Assembly: GCA_937915865.1 (NCBI GenBank)
Contig: CALGIG010000108.1
Location: forward strand, 1 to 36,807
Direction of reading: 5' to 3'
From: an uncultured Prolixibacteraceae bacterium
GTDB taxonomy: Bacteria; Bacteroidota; Bacteroidia; Bacteroidales; Prolixibacteraceae
DNA length: 36,807 nt
Numbering within the stretch: position 1 is the first letter of the stretch; the number at the start of each line of letters is the position of its first letter. Positions 16,053 through 23,443 of the stretch are shown here, one piece after another. Below the pieces are notes generated by a model, which saw only the letters and a list, made by a program, of their open reading frames with translations, was not told where the DNA came from and made no database searches. A program made the translations under genes and the position numbers.

Positions 16053-17098
16053 CCTTTTACTATATTGTTTTTTCTGGAAACTTCAACCTCAACCTGAGAC
16101 AGCATACGATCGAAGTCGTTCTGAGTAATGTTACGTGTTTTACGTTCTGGAAAAATTTTTCTGAAAGGGAATTTATAATTTAATCTGAATTCAAGCTTAT
16201 AAAAGCTATTAAGATATTGGCCATTAGATGATTGTAGCGGAACGCTTAATTCCACCGGGGATGGATTGGTCGATTTTATGCCAGGGACAAGCCAGGGCTT
16301 TAGGCAAGGATAAACCTGTATCTGGCGTTCAATTAATACCTTAGCGCTTGGTAATTTTCGTTCGCGTGTCCACCACACATCGCGTACTACTTCCATTGCC
16401 ATATATGTTTCTGTTTCGGTTGGTACCGCTTCCAAATCTTGCAGGTATTTTTCAATAAGTTGTGTAACTGCCTGTTCATAAGGCAATTCGCTTTGTAAAG
16501 CCTGCATTCCAATGGTAACTCCTAAAAGATTTGAATAGGCATCTTCAATTGAAAAACTCGAATATCGTTCAGGAATAAAAGGTATGGTTGATGCTCCAAA
16601 CCAGGTTGCAATTTCGTGCCATACCGAAAGGTCGTAGGCAATTTTACCGGCCAGCCGAATGATATCCAGGTTGTCGAGGTTTGGAGAAATTTTTATGCTG
16701 AGATTTTTTTCTCCTCCTTCGTGACCTAAAACCATCGACCAATTGTCTATAGTTTTGTTTTTTAAAATTCGCGTATAAAGAAAGGCTGTCCAGTCGGCCT
16801 GGTCGCGTAAATGGCCCATATCAATAAAACCTCCACGGCGCGAATAAATAATTCCGTTTTCTTCAGAAGGGTCGCCTAAATAATGATGCACGCCGATTTT
16901 TTCAATGCTGGTTGTCTCTGTAATTTTTACTCCCGGCAAGGCGAACATCTTCATTTCTGTTCCAAACGAACAACACGTCCGAATTATACGATGAGGTTTA
17001 GGTAATGATTGGTTTTCTGCTATCACAGGCGCTTTTGCTATCACTCTGAATGGCAGAAAGGCAATTAGAATAAGTGGTATATATTTCCGAAGTCTCAT
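16037..17098 (-). CDS. DUF4056 protein with signal peptide
   Basis: A 353-residue protein that begins with a signal peptide (MRLRKYIPLILIAFLPFRVIA), so it is exported. The region PGVKITETTSIEKIGVHHYL, then RRGGFIDMGHLRDQADWTAFLY, is characteristic of DUF4056, a conserved family of unknown function. The motif GFIDMGHLRDQADWTA, with His and Asp residues, and a later WHEIATWFG could form a metal site, but no catalytic activity is established. It is transcribed divergently from nifA across a 224-bp gap and is not obviously part of nitrogen fixation. Confidence 0.75.
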   Translation of the reverse strand: MRLRKYIPLILIAFLPFRVIAKAPVIAENQSLPKPHRIIRTCCSFGTEMKMFALPGVKITETTSIEKIGVHHYLGDPSEENGIIYSRRGGFIDMGHLRDQADWTAFLYTRILKNKTIDNWSMVLGHEGGEKNLSIKISPNLDNLDIIRLAGKIAYDLSVWHEIATWFGASTIPFIPERYSSFSIEDAYSNLLGVTIGMQALQSELPYEQAVTQLIEKYLQDLEAVPTETETYMAMEVVRDVWWTRERKLPSAKVLIERQIQVYPCLKPWLVPGIKSTNPSPVELSVPLQSSNGQYLNSFYKLEFRLNYKFPFRKIFPERKTRNITQNDFDRMLSQVEVEVSRKNNIVKGRRRN

Positions 17099-17322
17099 TT
17101 TGTGTTAAGCAATGAGATACAAAAGTATAAGAAAATCAATTGCTTTTAGGCGGCTAATCGTGATGGTAAATACTATTTGACAGGAATGAGTTGTTTAAAT
17201 TCGTTAAGTCTTTGTTAAAATGTTTATAGAGTAGCTTGTTATATGCTAATTTGATTGTAAATTAATCCATATTTGTTCAAAGTGGTAATTAATAGTGATT
17301 TTCATTGTCAAAATGTTAAATT

Positions 17323-18882
17323 ATGGAGTTTAGGTGTAAAAAGGCAGGCAATGAATGTTACGGGCTCAAGGAGCTTGTATTACTTTTTGAAATCAGCCAG
17401 CGATTGATTCAAAGTAAAGAGCTGAAAAATGATTTGTCGGGAATTTTGGAGATGCTTGTTAAACATTTAGGGGCAGAGCGCGCTTTCCTTACCATTTTTA
17501 ACCGTGAAGCAGAAAGTATCATCATTGAAGCTGCTTACGGATACAGTGCAGTTCAACAGGCACGAGGTAAATATCGTCTTGGAGAAGGGATTACAGGTAG
17601 GGTTGTTGAAATGGCGCGCCCTGTCGTGATTGATAAAATCTCAAAATCGAGCTTGTTTCTGAACAGGACGGGACAGGATTTAACAAAGGATGGACAGGAG
17701 CTATCGTTTATTTGTATTCCGGTAATCGAAGAAGGAAAAGTTACAGGAACGCTTAGTGTGATAAGGCTTTATAATCCGCATATCTTATTTGACGAGGAAC
17801 ATTGGTTGCTTTCTATAATTGGATCATTGATTTCCAGGACAGTGCGATCGAGGCAGGAACGTTTGGAAGAGATGGAAATTCTCAAACAAAAAAATATTCA
17901 ACTTCAAAATCAACTCGAAACAGAACACCGACCCGGAAACATTGTTGGTAATTCGAGCAAGATGCGCGATGTTTATTCACTTGTAAACATGGTTGCCGAA
18001 ACCAATTCAACGGTTTTGATACGTGGAGAGAGCGGAATTGGAAAAGAATTGATTGCCGATGCAATTCACTTTTCGAGTCCGCGCGCAAAAAGGAGTTTTA
18101 TTAAAGTAAATTGTTCTGCTTTGCCTGATACATTGATTGAAAGTGAATTGTTTGGACACGAGAAAGGAGCTTTCACAGGGGCCGAATCGCGCCGAAAAGG
18201 GCGTTTTGAGTTAGCCGATGGAGGAACTATTTTCCTGGATGAAATTGGTGATATTCCTATGTCGACCCAGGTTAAATTGCTAAGGTTGATTCAGCAACGC
18301 GAATTTGAACGGCTTGGCGGAACTGAGACGATAAAGGTTGACGTTCGTATTGTGTGTGCCACCAACCGAAACCTTGAAGACATGATTCAGAACAATGAGT
18401 TTCGCGAAGATTTGTATTACCGCATCAATGTGTTCCCCATTTTTGTGCCGCCTTTGCGCGACCGACGAAACGATATTCCTGCATTGGTCGACCATTTTAT
18501 TGGGAAATTTAACAGGCGTAACAAGTCAAAGATTAGTAGAATAACTACTTCTGCCCTTAATATGCTGATGGTTTACCGGTGGCCGGGAAACATTAGAGAG
18601 CTGGAAAACTGTATTGAACGGGCTTGTATTTTGACCCAAGACAATGTTATTCACAGTTATAACTTACCACCCTCATTGCAAACGGCTGACTCTACAAACA
18701 CAAAAGCTTCAGGAGGATTAACCTTTACTGTTGAACAGGTTGAAAAACAGTTGATTCGCGAAGCGTTGGTTAGTTCGAAAGGCAACATTGCCAAGGCTGC
18801 CGATGAGCTAAAAGTTACGGAACGTATGCTTGGTATCCGCCTGAAGAAATATAATATCGATGCCTGGCGATTTAAAGTTTAA
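17323..18882 (+). CDS. nifA: NifA-type sigma-54-dependent activator
   Basis: A 519-residue bacterial enhancer-binding protein that activates nif promoters with sigma-54 RNA polymerase. Domains in order: N-terminal GAF (about 20-172), a coiled-coil linker (about 176-203), the AAA+ central domain (about 207-440), and a C-terminal Fis-type helix-turn-helix (about 485-512). Diagnostic motifs are GESGIGKE (235-242, Walker A, with Ile where Thr is usual), GAFTGA (282-287, sigma-54 contact) and FLDEIGD (304-310, Walker B). The cysteine-rich linker of rhizobial oxygen-sensing NifA is absent, and no nifL is seen nearby, so oxygen or nitrogen control must come through the GAF domain or from NifI. It lies about 1.2 kb upstream of nifH on the same strand. 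Confidence 0.93.
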   Translation: MEFRCKKAGNECYGLKELVLLFEISQRLIQSKELKNDLSGILEMLVKHLGAERAFLTIFNREAESIIIEAAYGYSAVQQARGKYRLGEGITGRVVEMARPVVIDKISKSSLFLNRTGQDLTKDGQELSFICIPVIEEGKVTGTLSVIRLYNPHILFDEEHWLLSIIGSLISRTVRSRQERLEEMEILKQKNIQLQNQLETEHRPGNIVGNSSKMRDVYSLVNMVAETNSTVLIRGESGIGKELIADAIHFSSPRAKRSFIKVNCSALPDTLIESELFGHEKGAFTGAESRRKGRFELADGGTIFLDEIGDIPMSTQVKLLRLIQQREFERLGGTETIKVDVRIVCATNRNLEDMIQNNEFREDLYYRINVFPIFVPPLRDRRNDIPALVDHFIGKFNRRNKSKISRITTSALNMLMVYRWPGNIRELENCIERACILTQDNVIHSYNLPPSLQTADSTNTKASGGLTFTVEQVEKQLIREALVSSKGNIAKAADELKVTERMLGIRLKKYNIDAWRFKV

Positions 18883-18950
18883 AGCCCCTCCCAAACCCTC
18901 CCCAAAGTGGAGGGCTTAAAAACGCTCCGGTCAAGGGTTTTATTGGGTTA
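18882..18950 (+). repeat. GC-rich palindromic repeat directly after the nifA stop
   Basis: A forward copy of the repeat family seen at the nif gene junctions. It begins AAGCCCCTCCC at the last base of the stop codon. Its core CCCTCC (18896-18901) pairs with GGAGGG (18909-18914) and is identical to the core at 26520-26538 in the nifE end. No inverted partner copy is seen at the next gene start (19032). Confidence 0.8.
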
Positions 18951-19031
18951 ATTGTTGTTATTGCAATGGGTTGTGAAATTTTGTAACATTGAATGAAATC
19001 GTAAATAATTGAACCGTAAATCTATTTCTTA

Positions 19032-19499
19032 ATGGAACTATCTATCCTGAAAGTTGATCTTCAAAACCCGGAACATTGTTCTCAGGTAATTAAACTTTTA
19101 AACGATTACATGAACGACCCAATGGGAAACAACCGTCCAATGCCAGCTGGCTTGGGGGTACAAATAATTTCGGGATTGAAGCAACATACTGGGTTTCTGG
19201 GTTTTTTTATATTAGCTGACAAAAAGTATGCAGGATTGGCCAATTGTAATATCAATTTTTCCACATTTCAGGCCAAACCACTCATTAATATCCACGATTT
19301 TATTGTCGCCCCAGAATGCCGAAACATTGGCGCTGGTAGTTTTTTGCTTCGAGGGGTTATCAATTATGCCTTGCAAAACGGCTTCTGCCGCGTTAACCTC
19401 GAAGTGCGCGAGGACAATGTTAATGCTAAAGCACTTTACCGCAAAATGGGATTTAACGATTGCGTTCCCCGAATGATGTTTTGGGAAAAGAAATTGTAG
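19032..19499 (+). CDS. GNAT-family N-acetyltransferase
   Basis: A 155-residue single-domain GNAT protein. The acetyl-CoA-binding signature is in the segment VAPECRNIGAGSFLLRGVI (about 92-110, the Q/RxxGxG/A loop as RNIGAG), followed by NLEVREDNVNAKALYRKMGF (about 121-140), typical of the C-terminal GNAT strands. The substrate is unknown. It sits between nifA and nifH on the same strand and starts 150 bp after nifA, across a repeat, so it may be co-transcribed with nifA. A role in nitrogen fixation is not supported by known biology. Confidence 0.88.
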   Translation: MELSILKVDLQNPEHCSQVIKLLNDYMNDPMGNNRPMPAGLGVQIISGLKQHTGFLGFFILADKKYAGLANCNINFSTFQAKPLINIHDFIVAPECRNIGAGSFLLRGVINYALQNGFCRVNLEVREDNVNAKALYRKMGFNDCVPRMMFWEKKL

Positions 19500-19667
19500 A
19501 GAACAAACATTTGTTATCCGATAAAACTGGTCCGCAACAAGCTCCGAGCCTTCGGTTCTCCCGATTCAAACCACGGGCTTTAACAACGGATTGAAATCCG
19601 TTGCTACAATATTAGCTGAGACTACGTCTCTTCCTTTTCAAAGACAGAATTGGAAGTGGATCAATCA

Positions 19668-19700
19668 AGACCTAACAGGTTTTTGAAACCTGTTAGGTCT
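19668..19700. repeat. 15-bp perfect palindrome (AGACCTAACAGGTTT type)
   Basis: AGACCTAACAGGTTT (19668-19682) and its exact reverse complement (19686-19700) are separated by 3 nt. It belongs to the kind of short interspersed palindrome common in Bacteroidota genomes. It could form a hairpin in RNA from either strand. Confidence 0.85.
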
Positions 19701-19772
19701 GGGTCTTCACCACCGCCTTTCAACCTCCTCTTGTTTAAATCTAATCTTACTCGAATGAAGTAAATTATAGAA

Positions 19773-19805
19773 AAACCTTCAAGGTTTTCAAAACCTTGAA
19801 GGTTT
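19773..19805. repeat. 16-bp perfect palindrome, copy 1 (upstream of nifH)
   Basis: AAACCTTCAAGGTTTT (19773-19788) and its reverse complement (19790-19805) surround a single C. The same element, with T in the loop, occurs at 24835-24867 just after nifK. The two copies bracket the nifH-I1-I2-D-K block. Confidence 0.9.
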
Positions 19806-19820
19806 AAGACGTCTCCTTTT

Positions 19821-19836
19821 CCTACCAAAATGTAGG
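19821..19836. promoter_or_regulatory. 16-bp palindromic element, distal copy upstream of nifH
   Basis: CCTACcaaaatGTAGG, two 5-bp arms with a 6-bp spacer, about 257 bp upstream of the predicted nifH transcription start. An identical copy lies at 19921-19936. The total span of 16 bp equals that of a classic NifA site (TGT-N10-ACA), but the sequence differs. A regulatory role is inferred. Confidence 0.35.
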
Positions 19837-19920
19837 TTAAGCCAATATTAACACCCCTCAAACCCTTGCTATTGTTGATTTTGTGCCGTGCAATACGTTT
19901 TGTACGTCCCTTGTGCCATT

Positions 19921-19936
19921 CCTACCAAAATGTAGG
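19921..19936. promoter_or_regulatory. 16-bp palindromic element, proximal copy upstream of nifH
   Basis: Identical to the copy at 19821-19836 and exactly 100 bp from it, about 157 bp upstream of the predicted nifH start, which is within the range for an enhancer of a sigma-54 promoter. A near-match to the standard NifA site, TGT-N10-ACG, lies just upstream at 19882-19897. Confidence 0.35.
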
Positions 19937-20059
19937 ACTTTTTTCCGTGCCAAAACCTCATCAAAAATTTTTTACGACTTCTAACTTTCAGAAAAACAGT
20001 GATTAAGGCGCAATTTGAAACTTGGAACCTGGAACTTGGAACTTCTTCTGGCACCGTTC

Positions 20060-20075
20060 TGGTAATGCCCTTGCC
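20060..20075 (+). promoter_or_regulatory. Candidate sigma-54 (-24/-12) promoter of nifH
   Basis: TGGTAATGCCCTTGCC has GG and GC separated by exactly ten bases and a full TTGC -12 box, as in the consensus TGGCAC-N5-TTGC. The mismatches are in the variable half of the -24 box. Transcription would start near 20086, giving a leader of about 27 nt before the nifH ATG. A TGGCAC at 20049-20054 overlaps but has no TTGC at the right distance. Confidence 0.6.
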
Positions 20076-20112
20076 AAACGAAAGAAGTTTAAACCCTAAA
20101 AATAGTTCGAAG

Positions 20113-20937
20113 ATGAGAAAGATTGCAATTTATGGTAAAGGTGGAATCGGAAAATCCACTACCACGCAAAACACAGTGGCCGGATTGGTCGAAGCAGGAT
20201 TCAATGTAAAAGTAGTGGGTTGCGACCCTAAAGCCGACTCAACCCGTTTGCTGCTGGGCGGCTTGGCTCAGAAAACAGTGCTGGATACCCTGCGCGAAGA
20301 AGGTGAAGATATTGATCTGGAAGATATCGTGAAAATTGGATACGGCGGCGTTCGTTGCGTCGAATCCGGTGGTCCTGAACCAGGAGTTGGTTGTGCTGGC
20401 CGTGGTATTATCACTTCCATCAACCTGCTGGAGCAGTTAGGGGCGTGGGACGAAAAATACAAAATCGACTACACATTTTATGATGTATTGGGCGACGTGG
20501 TTTGTGGCGGTTTTGCTATGCCAATCCGCGAAGGAAAAGCCGAAGAAATTTATATCGTGGTATCTGGCGAAATGATGGCGATGTATGCTGCCAATAACAT
20601 CTGCAAAGGTATCAGCAAATATGCCCAGGCCGGAACTGTTCGCCTCGGTGGTTTGATCTGCAACTCGCGTAAAGTGGACAACGAGCGCGAAATGATTGAA
20701 GAATTGGCCAGACAGTTGGGTACTAAAATGATACACTTTGTGCCTCGCGACAATATGGTTCAACGTGCCGAAATCAACCGTAAAACAGTGATCGAATTCG
20801 ATCCGAGCCACAGTCAGGCTGATGAATATCGCGCTTTGTCGAAAGCCATTAACGAAAATACCCAGTTTGTAATTCCAAAGCCATTGGCAATGGAAGAACT
20901 TGAAACATTGCTAATTGATTTCGGAATTGTGAACTAA
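20113..20937 (+). CDS. nifH: Nitrogenase iron protein (dinitrogenase reductase)
   Basis: The ATP-dependent reductase that passes electrons to the MoFe protein; it is a homodimer with one bridging [4Fe-4S] cluster and also acts in FeMo-co synthesis. The 274-residue length is typical. The P-loop is GKGGIGKST (8-16). Cluster ligands are Cys94 (GVGCAGRG) and Cys131 (GDVVCGGFAMP); Arg97 is the usual ADP-ribosylation position. The ATG at 20113 is chosen because it begins the conserved MRKIAIYGKGG; a longer reading from GTG 19999 covers the promoter. It is the first gene of the nif block, with a -24/-12 promoter 38 bp upstream. Confidence 0.98.
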   Translation: MRKIAIYGKGGIGKSTTTQNTVAGLVEAGFNVKVVGCDPKADSTRLLLGGLAQKTVLDTLREEGEDIDLEDIVKIGYGGVRCVESGGPEPGVGCAGRGIITSINLLEQLGAWDEKYKIDYTFYDVLGDVVCGGFAMPIREGKAEEIYIVVSGEMMAMYAANNICKGISKYAQAGTVRLGGLICNSRKVDNEREMIEELARQLGTKMIHFVPRDNMVQRAEINRKTVIEFDPSHSQADEYRALSKAINENTQFVIPKPLAMEELETLLIDFGIVN

Positions 20938-21059
20938 CGACGGGCAGAAGGATATCAGGCAGAAGGAAAAAGTCGCAGTTTACAGTAGTGGCTTTTTATA
21001 TCATCAATCCTTCAGTATTTCAGAAAAATAAAAAACCAAAATAATAGGAGAACAAAAAT

Positions 21060-21386
21060 ATGTTAATGATCAGAGCTATTATACGTCCTGAGAAATCGAG
21101 TAAAGTATTGAAAGCCTTATTTGAAGCTGGTTATGTTGCTGTAACTAAAATTCCGGTAGTAGGTCGCGGTAAACAGCGTGGTATCAAAATCGGCGATGTT
21201 ACTTACGACGAACTTCCTAAGGAAATGCTACTCATGGTTATTAAAGATGAAGATAAAGATTTTGCAATAACTACCATTATGGAAGCTGCTAGAACTGAGC
21301 CTAAAGGTGCTTTTGGCGACGGTAAAATTTTCATCACCCCGGTTGAAGAAGCTTATACTATCAGTCGGGGAACCAAAGAGTTATAA
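21060..21386 (+). CDS. nifI1: PII-like nitrogenase regulator NifI1
   Basis: A 108-residue PII (GlnB) family protein. Lying directly after nifH and next to a second PII gene before nifD, it is by position and sequence NifI1. The pair NifI1/NifI2 forms a complex that binds dinitrogenase and blocks it when 2-oxoglutarate is low, giving fast post-translational ammonia switch-off. The PII core starts MLMIRAIIRPEKSSKVLKAL, the T-loop lies around residues 36-55 (VVGRGKQRGIKIGDVTYDEL) and the C-terminal segment is FGDGKIFITPVEEAYTI. A good AGGAG site (21046-21050) precedes the ATG. A 122-bp gap separates it from nifH. Confidence 0.95.
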   Translation: MLMIRAIIRPEKSSKVLKALFEAGYVAVTKIPVVGRGKQRGIKIGDVTYDELPKEMLLMVIKDEDKDFAITTIMEAARTEPKGAFGDGKIFITPVEEAYTISRGTKEL

Positions 21387-21404
21387 CCTGAAAATTTTAA
21401 AACT

Positions 21405-21782
21405 ATGAAGTTAATCATGGCCATCATACGCATCGACAAGATGAACGCGACGAAACGTGCACTGTCGAATGCCGGACTTCCTTCGATGACCGCCACAGGA
21501 AAAGTTTTCGGGCGTGGCAAGGGACTTTGGGATGCCAAAGTACTCGAAGGAGTAAAGAAAGATCTTCCTGAAGCATTGGCTCATTTGGGGAAAGAACCAC
21601 GACTTCGTCCGCAACGTGTTATTACACTTATTGTTACCGACGACAATAAAGATAAGGCGATTGAAACCATTATTGAAGCCAACCAGACTCCTGAACCGGG
21701 TGACGGTAAAATATTCGTCATCCCGATGATTGATGCTATCAAAGTGAGAACCGGCGAATCCGGCGATTTAGCACTCGACTAA
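21405..21782 (+). CDS. nifI2: PII-like nitrogenase regulator NifI2
   Basis: A 125-residue PII family protein with the longer T-loop of NifI2 (about 36-66, GRGKGLWDAKVLEGVKKDLP and onward) and the core segments MKLIMAIIRIDKMNATKRAL and GDGKIFVIPMIDAIKVRTGE. It works as a hetero-complex with NifI1 on dinitrogenase; in known systems NifI2 carries the part that contacts the enzyme. It starts 18 bp after nifI1 and is followed 11 bp later by nifD. The H-I1-I2-D-K order is typical of group II/III (anaerobe and archaeal-type) nif clusters. Confidence 0.95.
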   Translation: MKLIMAIIRIDKMNATKRALSNAGLPSMTATGKVFGRGKGLWDAKVLEGVKKDLPEALAHLGKEPRLRPQRVITLIVTDDNKDKAIETIIEANQTPEPGDGKIFVIPMIDAIKVRTGESGDLALD

Positions 21783-21793
21783 AACTTACCATT

Positions 21794-23428
21794 ATGCCAA
21801 AAAGATTTGATTATAGCCAAGGGTTGCCAAACCCGATTATACTTAGGGAAGAAATTCTTAAGAAATATCCGCCGAAGCTGGCAAAGAAAAGAGCAAAAGC
21901 AATTGTGATCAACGATCCTGATGTTGAGCAGGAGATAATGGCCAACGTGCGCACGGCTCCCGGTATCATTACGCAGCGTGGTTGTACGTACGCCGGATGT
22001 AAAGGGGTAGTGCTGGGGCCAACCCGCGACATCATTAACCTGGTTCACGGACCAATTGGATGTAGTTTCTACGCCTGGTTGACCCGTCGTAACCAAACCC
22101 GCCCTGCCGAAGGCGAAGACAATTTTATGACTTACGCTTTCTCGACAGATATGCAGGACGAAAACATCGTTTTTGGTGGTGAAGCCAAATTGAAAGAAGC
22201 TGTTCGTGAGGCTTATGAAATATTCAAGCCCAAAGCAATTGGTATTTTCTCAACCTGTCCGGTTGGTTTGATTGGCGACGACGTTCATTCCGTAGCCCGC
22301 GACATGAAAGCCGAGCTGGGGATCAATATTTTCGGGTTCAGTTGCGAAGGTTACCGAGGAGTTTCGCAGTCGGCTGGCCACCACATTGCCAACAACGGTG
22401 TATTTAAAAATGTAGTTGGCCTTAACGACCGTCCCCGCGAAGGAAAATTTCAGGTAAACCTGTTGGGCGAATACAATATTGGTGGCGATGCTTTCGAAAT
22501 CGAACGCTTGTTCGAGGAAGCCGGAATTACATTGATTTCAACTTTCTCCGGAAACTCTACCATAAAGAGTATGGAATATGCTCACACTGCCGATTTAAAC
22601 ATGGTGATGTGCCACCGTTCGATCAACTACATTGCCGAGATGATGGAAGAAAAATATGGTATTCCGTGGATCAAGGTAAGTTTTGTTGGCGCCGAATCAA
22701 CCTGTAAATCGCTCCGGAAAATTGCCGACTTTTTTGGCGATACCGAACTGAAAGCCAAAGTAGAAGAAATCATTGTCCGCGAGATGGCTAAAGTTTCAGC
22801 AATAAAAGATGAAATAAAACCACGTGTTGAAGGTAAAGTCGCCATGATGTTTGTTGGTGGTTCACGTGCTCACCATTATCAGGATTTATTTTCAGAATTA
22901 GGAATACATGTTGTATCAGCCGGGTACGAGTTTGCTCACCGCGACGATTATGAAGGCCGCAAAGTAATCCCGAATATAAAGATTGATGCTGATACCCGAA
23001 ACATTGAGGAATTGACAGTCACCAAAGATGAGGAGCATTTCCGCGATGACCTGGTTACTAAAAAAGCCGAACTGGTAAAACTGGGGTACGAGTTTAAAAA
23101 TTACGACGGGATGATGCCTGACATGAAAAAAAACTCACTCGTTATCGACGATGTAAATCATTGGGAAACCGAAAAACTAATAGAATTCTATAAGCCCGAT
23201 ATTTTCTGCGCCGGTATCAAGGAAAAGTATGTGGTACAAAAATTAGGCGTACCATTAAAGCAATTACACAGCTACGACTATGGCGGCCCTTACACTTGTT
23301 TCGATGGAGCAGTTAATTTCTACCTCGAAATGGAACGTATGTTGGCAACCAATATTTGGAAACTGATTGATGCACCATGGAAGAACGAATCGGAACTGGT
23401 TGGTAGCCTGGCCATCGAACAATATTAA
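21794..23428 (+). CDS. nifD: Nitrogenase molybdenum-iron protein alpha chain
   Basis: The catalytic subunit holding FeMo-co. At 544 residues it is longer than the Azotobacter form because of an insertion around 395-450, as in clostridial-type NifD. P-cluster ligands are Cys64 (RGCTYAGCKG), Cys90 (HGPIGCSFY) and Cys155 (STCPVGLIGDD). FeMo-co ligands are Cys273 (MCHRSINYI) and His492 (LHSYDYGGPY). Gln192 and His196 (QSAGHH) match the residues around the cofactor. The absence of an anfG/vnfG gene between nifD and nifK supports the molybdenum form. nifK follows after 15 bp. Confidence 0.98.
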   Translation: MPKRFDYSQGLPNPIILREEILKKYPPKLAKKRAKAIVINDPDVEQEIMANVRTAPGIITQRGCTYAGCKGVVLGPTRDIINLVHGPIGCSFYAWLTRRNQTRPAEGEDNFMTYAFSTDMQDENIVFGGEAKLKEAVREAYEIFKPKAIGIFSTCPVGLIGDDVHSVARDMKAELGINIFGFSCEGYRGVSQSAGHHIANNGVFKNVVGLNDRPREGKFQVNLLGEYNIGGDAFEIERLFEEAGITLISTFSGNSTIKSMEYAHTADLNMVMCHRSINYIAEMMEEKYGIPWIKVSFVGAESTCKSLRKIADFFGDTELKAKVEEIIVREMAKVSAIKDEIKPRVEGKVAMMFVGGSRAHHYQDLFSELGIHVVSAGYEFAHRDDYEGRKVIPNIKIDADTRNIEELTVTKDEEHFRDDLVTKKAELVKLGYEFKNYDGMMPDMKKNSLVIDDVNHWETEKLIEFYKPDIFCAGIKEKYVVQKLGVPLKQLHSYDYGGPYTCFDGAVNFYLEMERMLATNIWKLIDAPWKNESELVGSLAIEQY

Positions 23429-23443
23429 TAGGAGGGAAAAGAT

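Larger units (their letters stand above)
19500..20112. other. Repeat-rich region upstream of nifH
   Basis: About 610 bp without a gene. From left to right it holds a CAACGGATT/AATCCGTTG hairpin (19584-19603), GAGAC-TAC-GTCTC (19618-19630), a 15-bp palindrome (19668-19700), a 16-bp palindrome (19773-19805), two identical CCTACcaaaatGTAGG elements exactly 100 bp apart, and the sigma-54 promoter of nifH. The density of distinct palindromes is far higher than in the rest of the window apart from the nif junctions. Confidence 0.8.

Noticed and set aside
19840..20060. Classic NifA upstream activator site TGT-N10-ACA
   Set aside because: No exact match was found upstream of nifH; the nearest is TGT-N10-ACG at 19882-19897, too weak to list alone.
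19999..20112. Longer nifH reading frame starting at GTG 19999
   Set aside because: The extra 38 residues precede the conserved MRKIAIYGKGG start and cover the predicted sigma-54 promoter.
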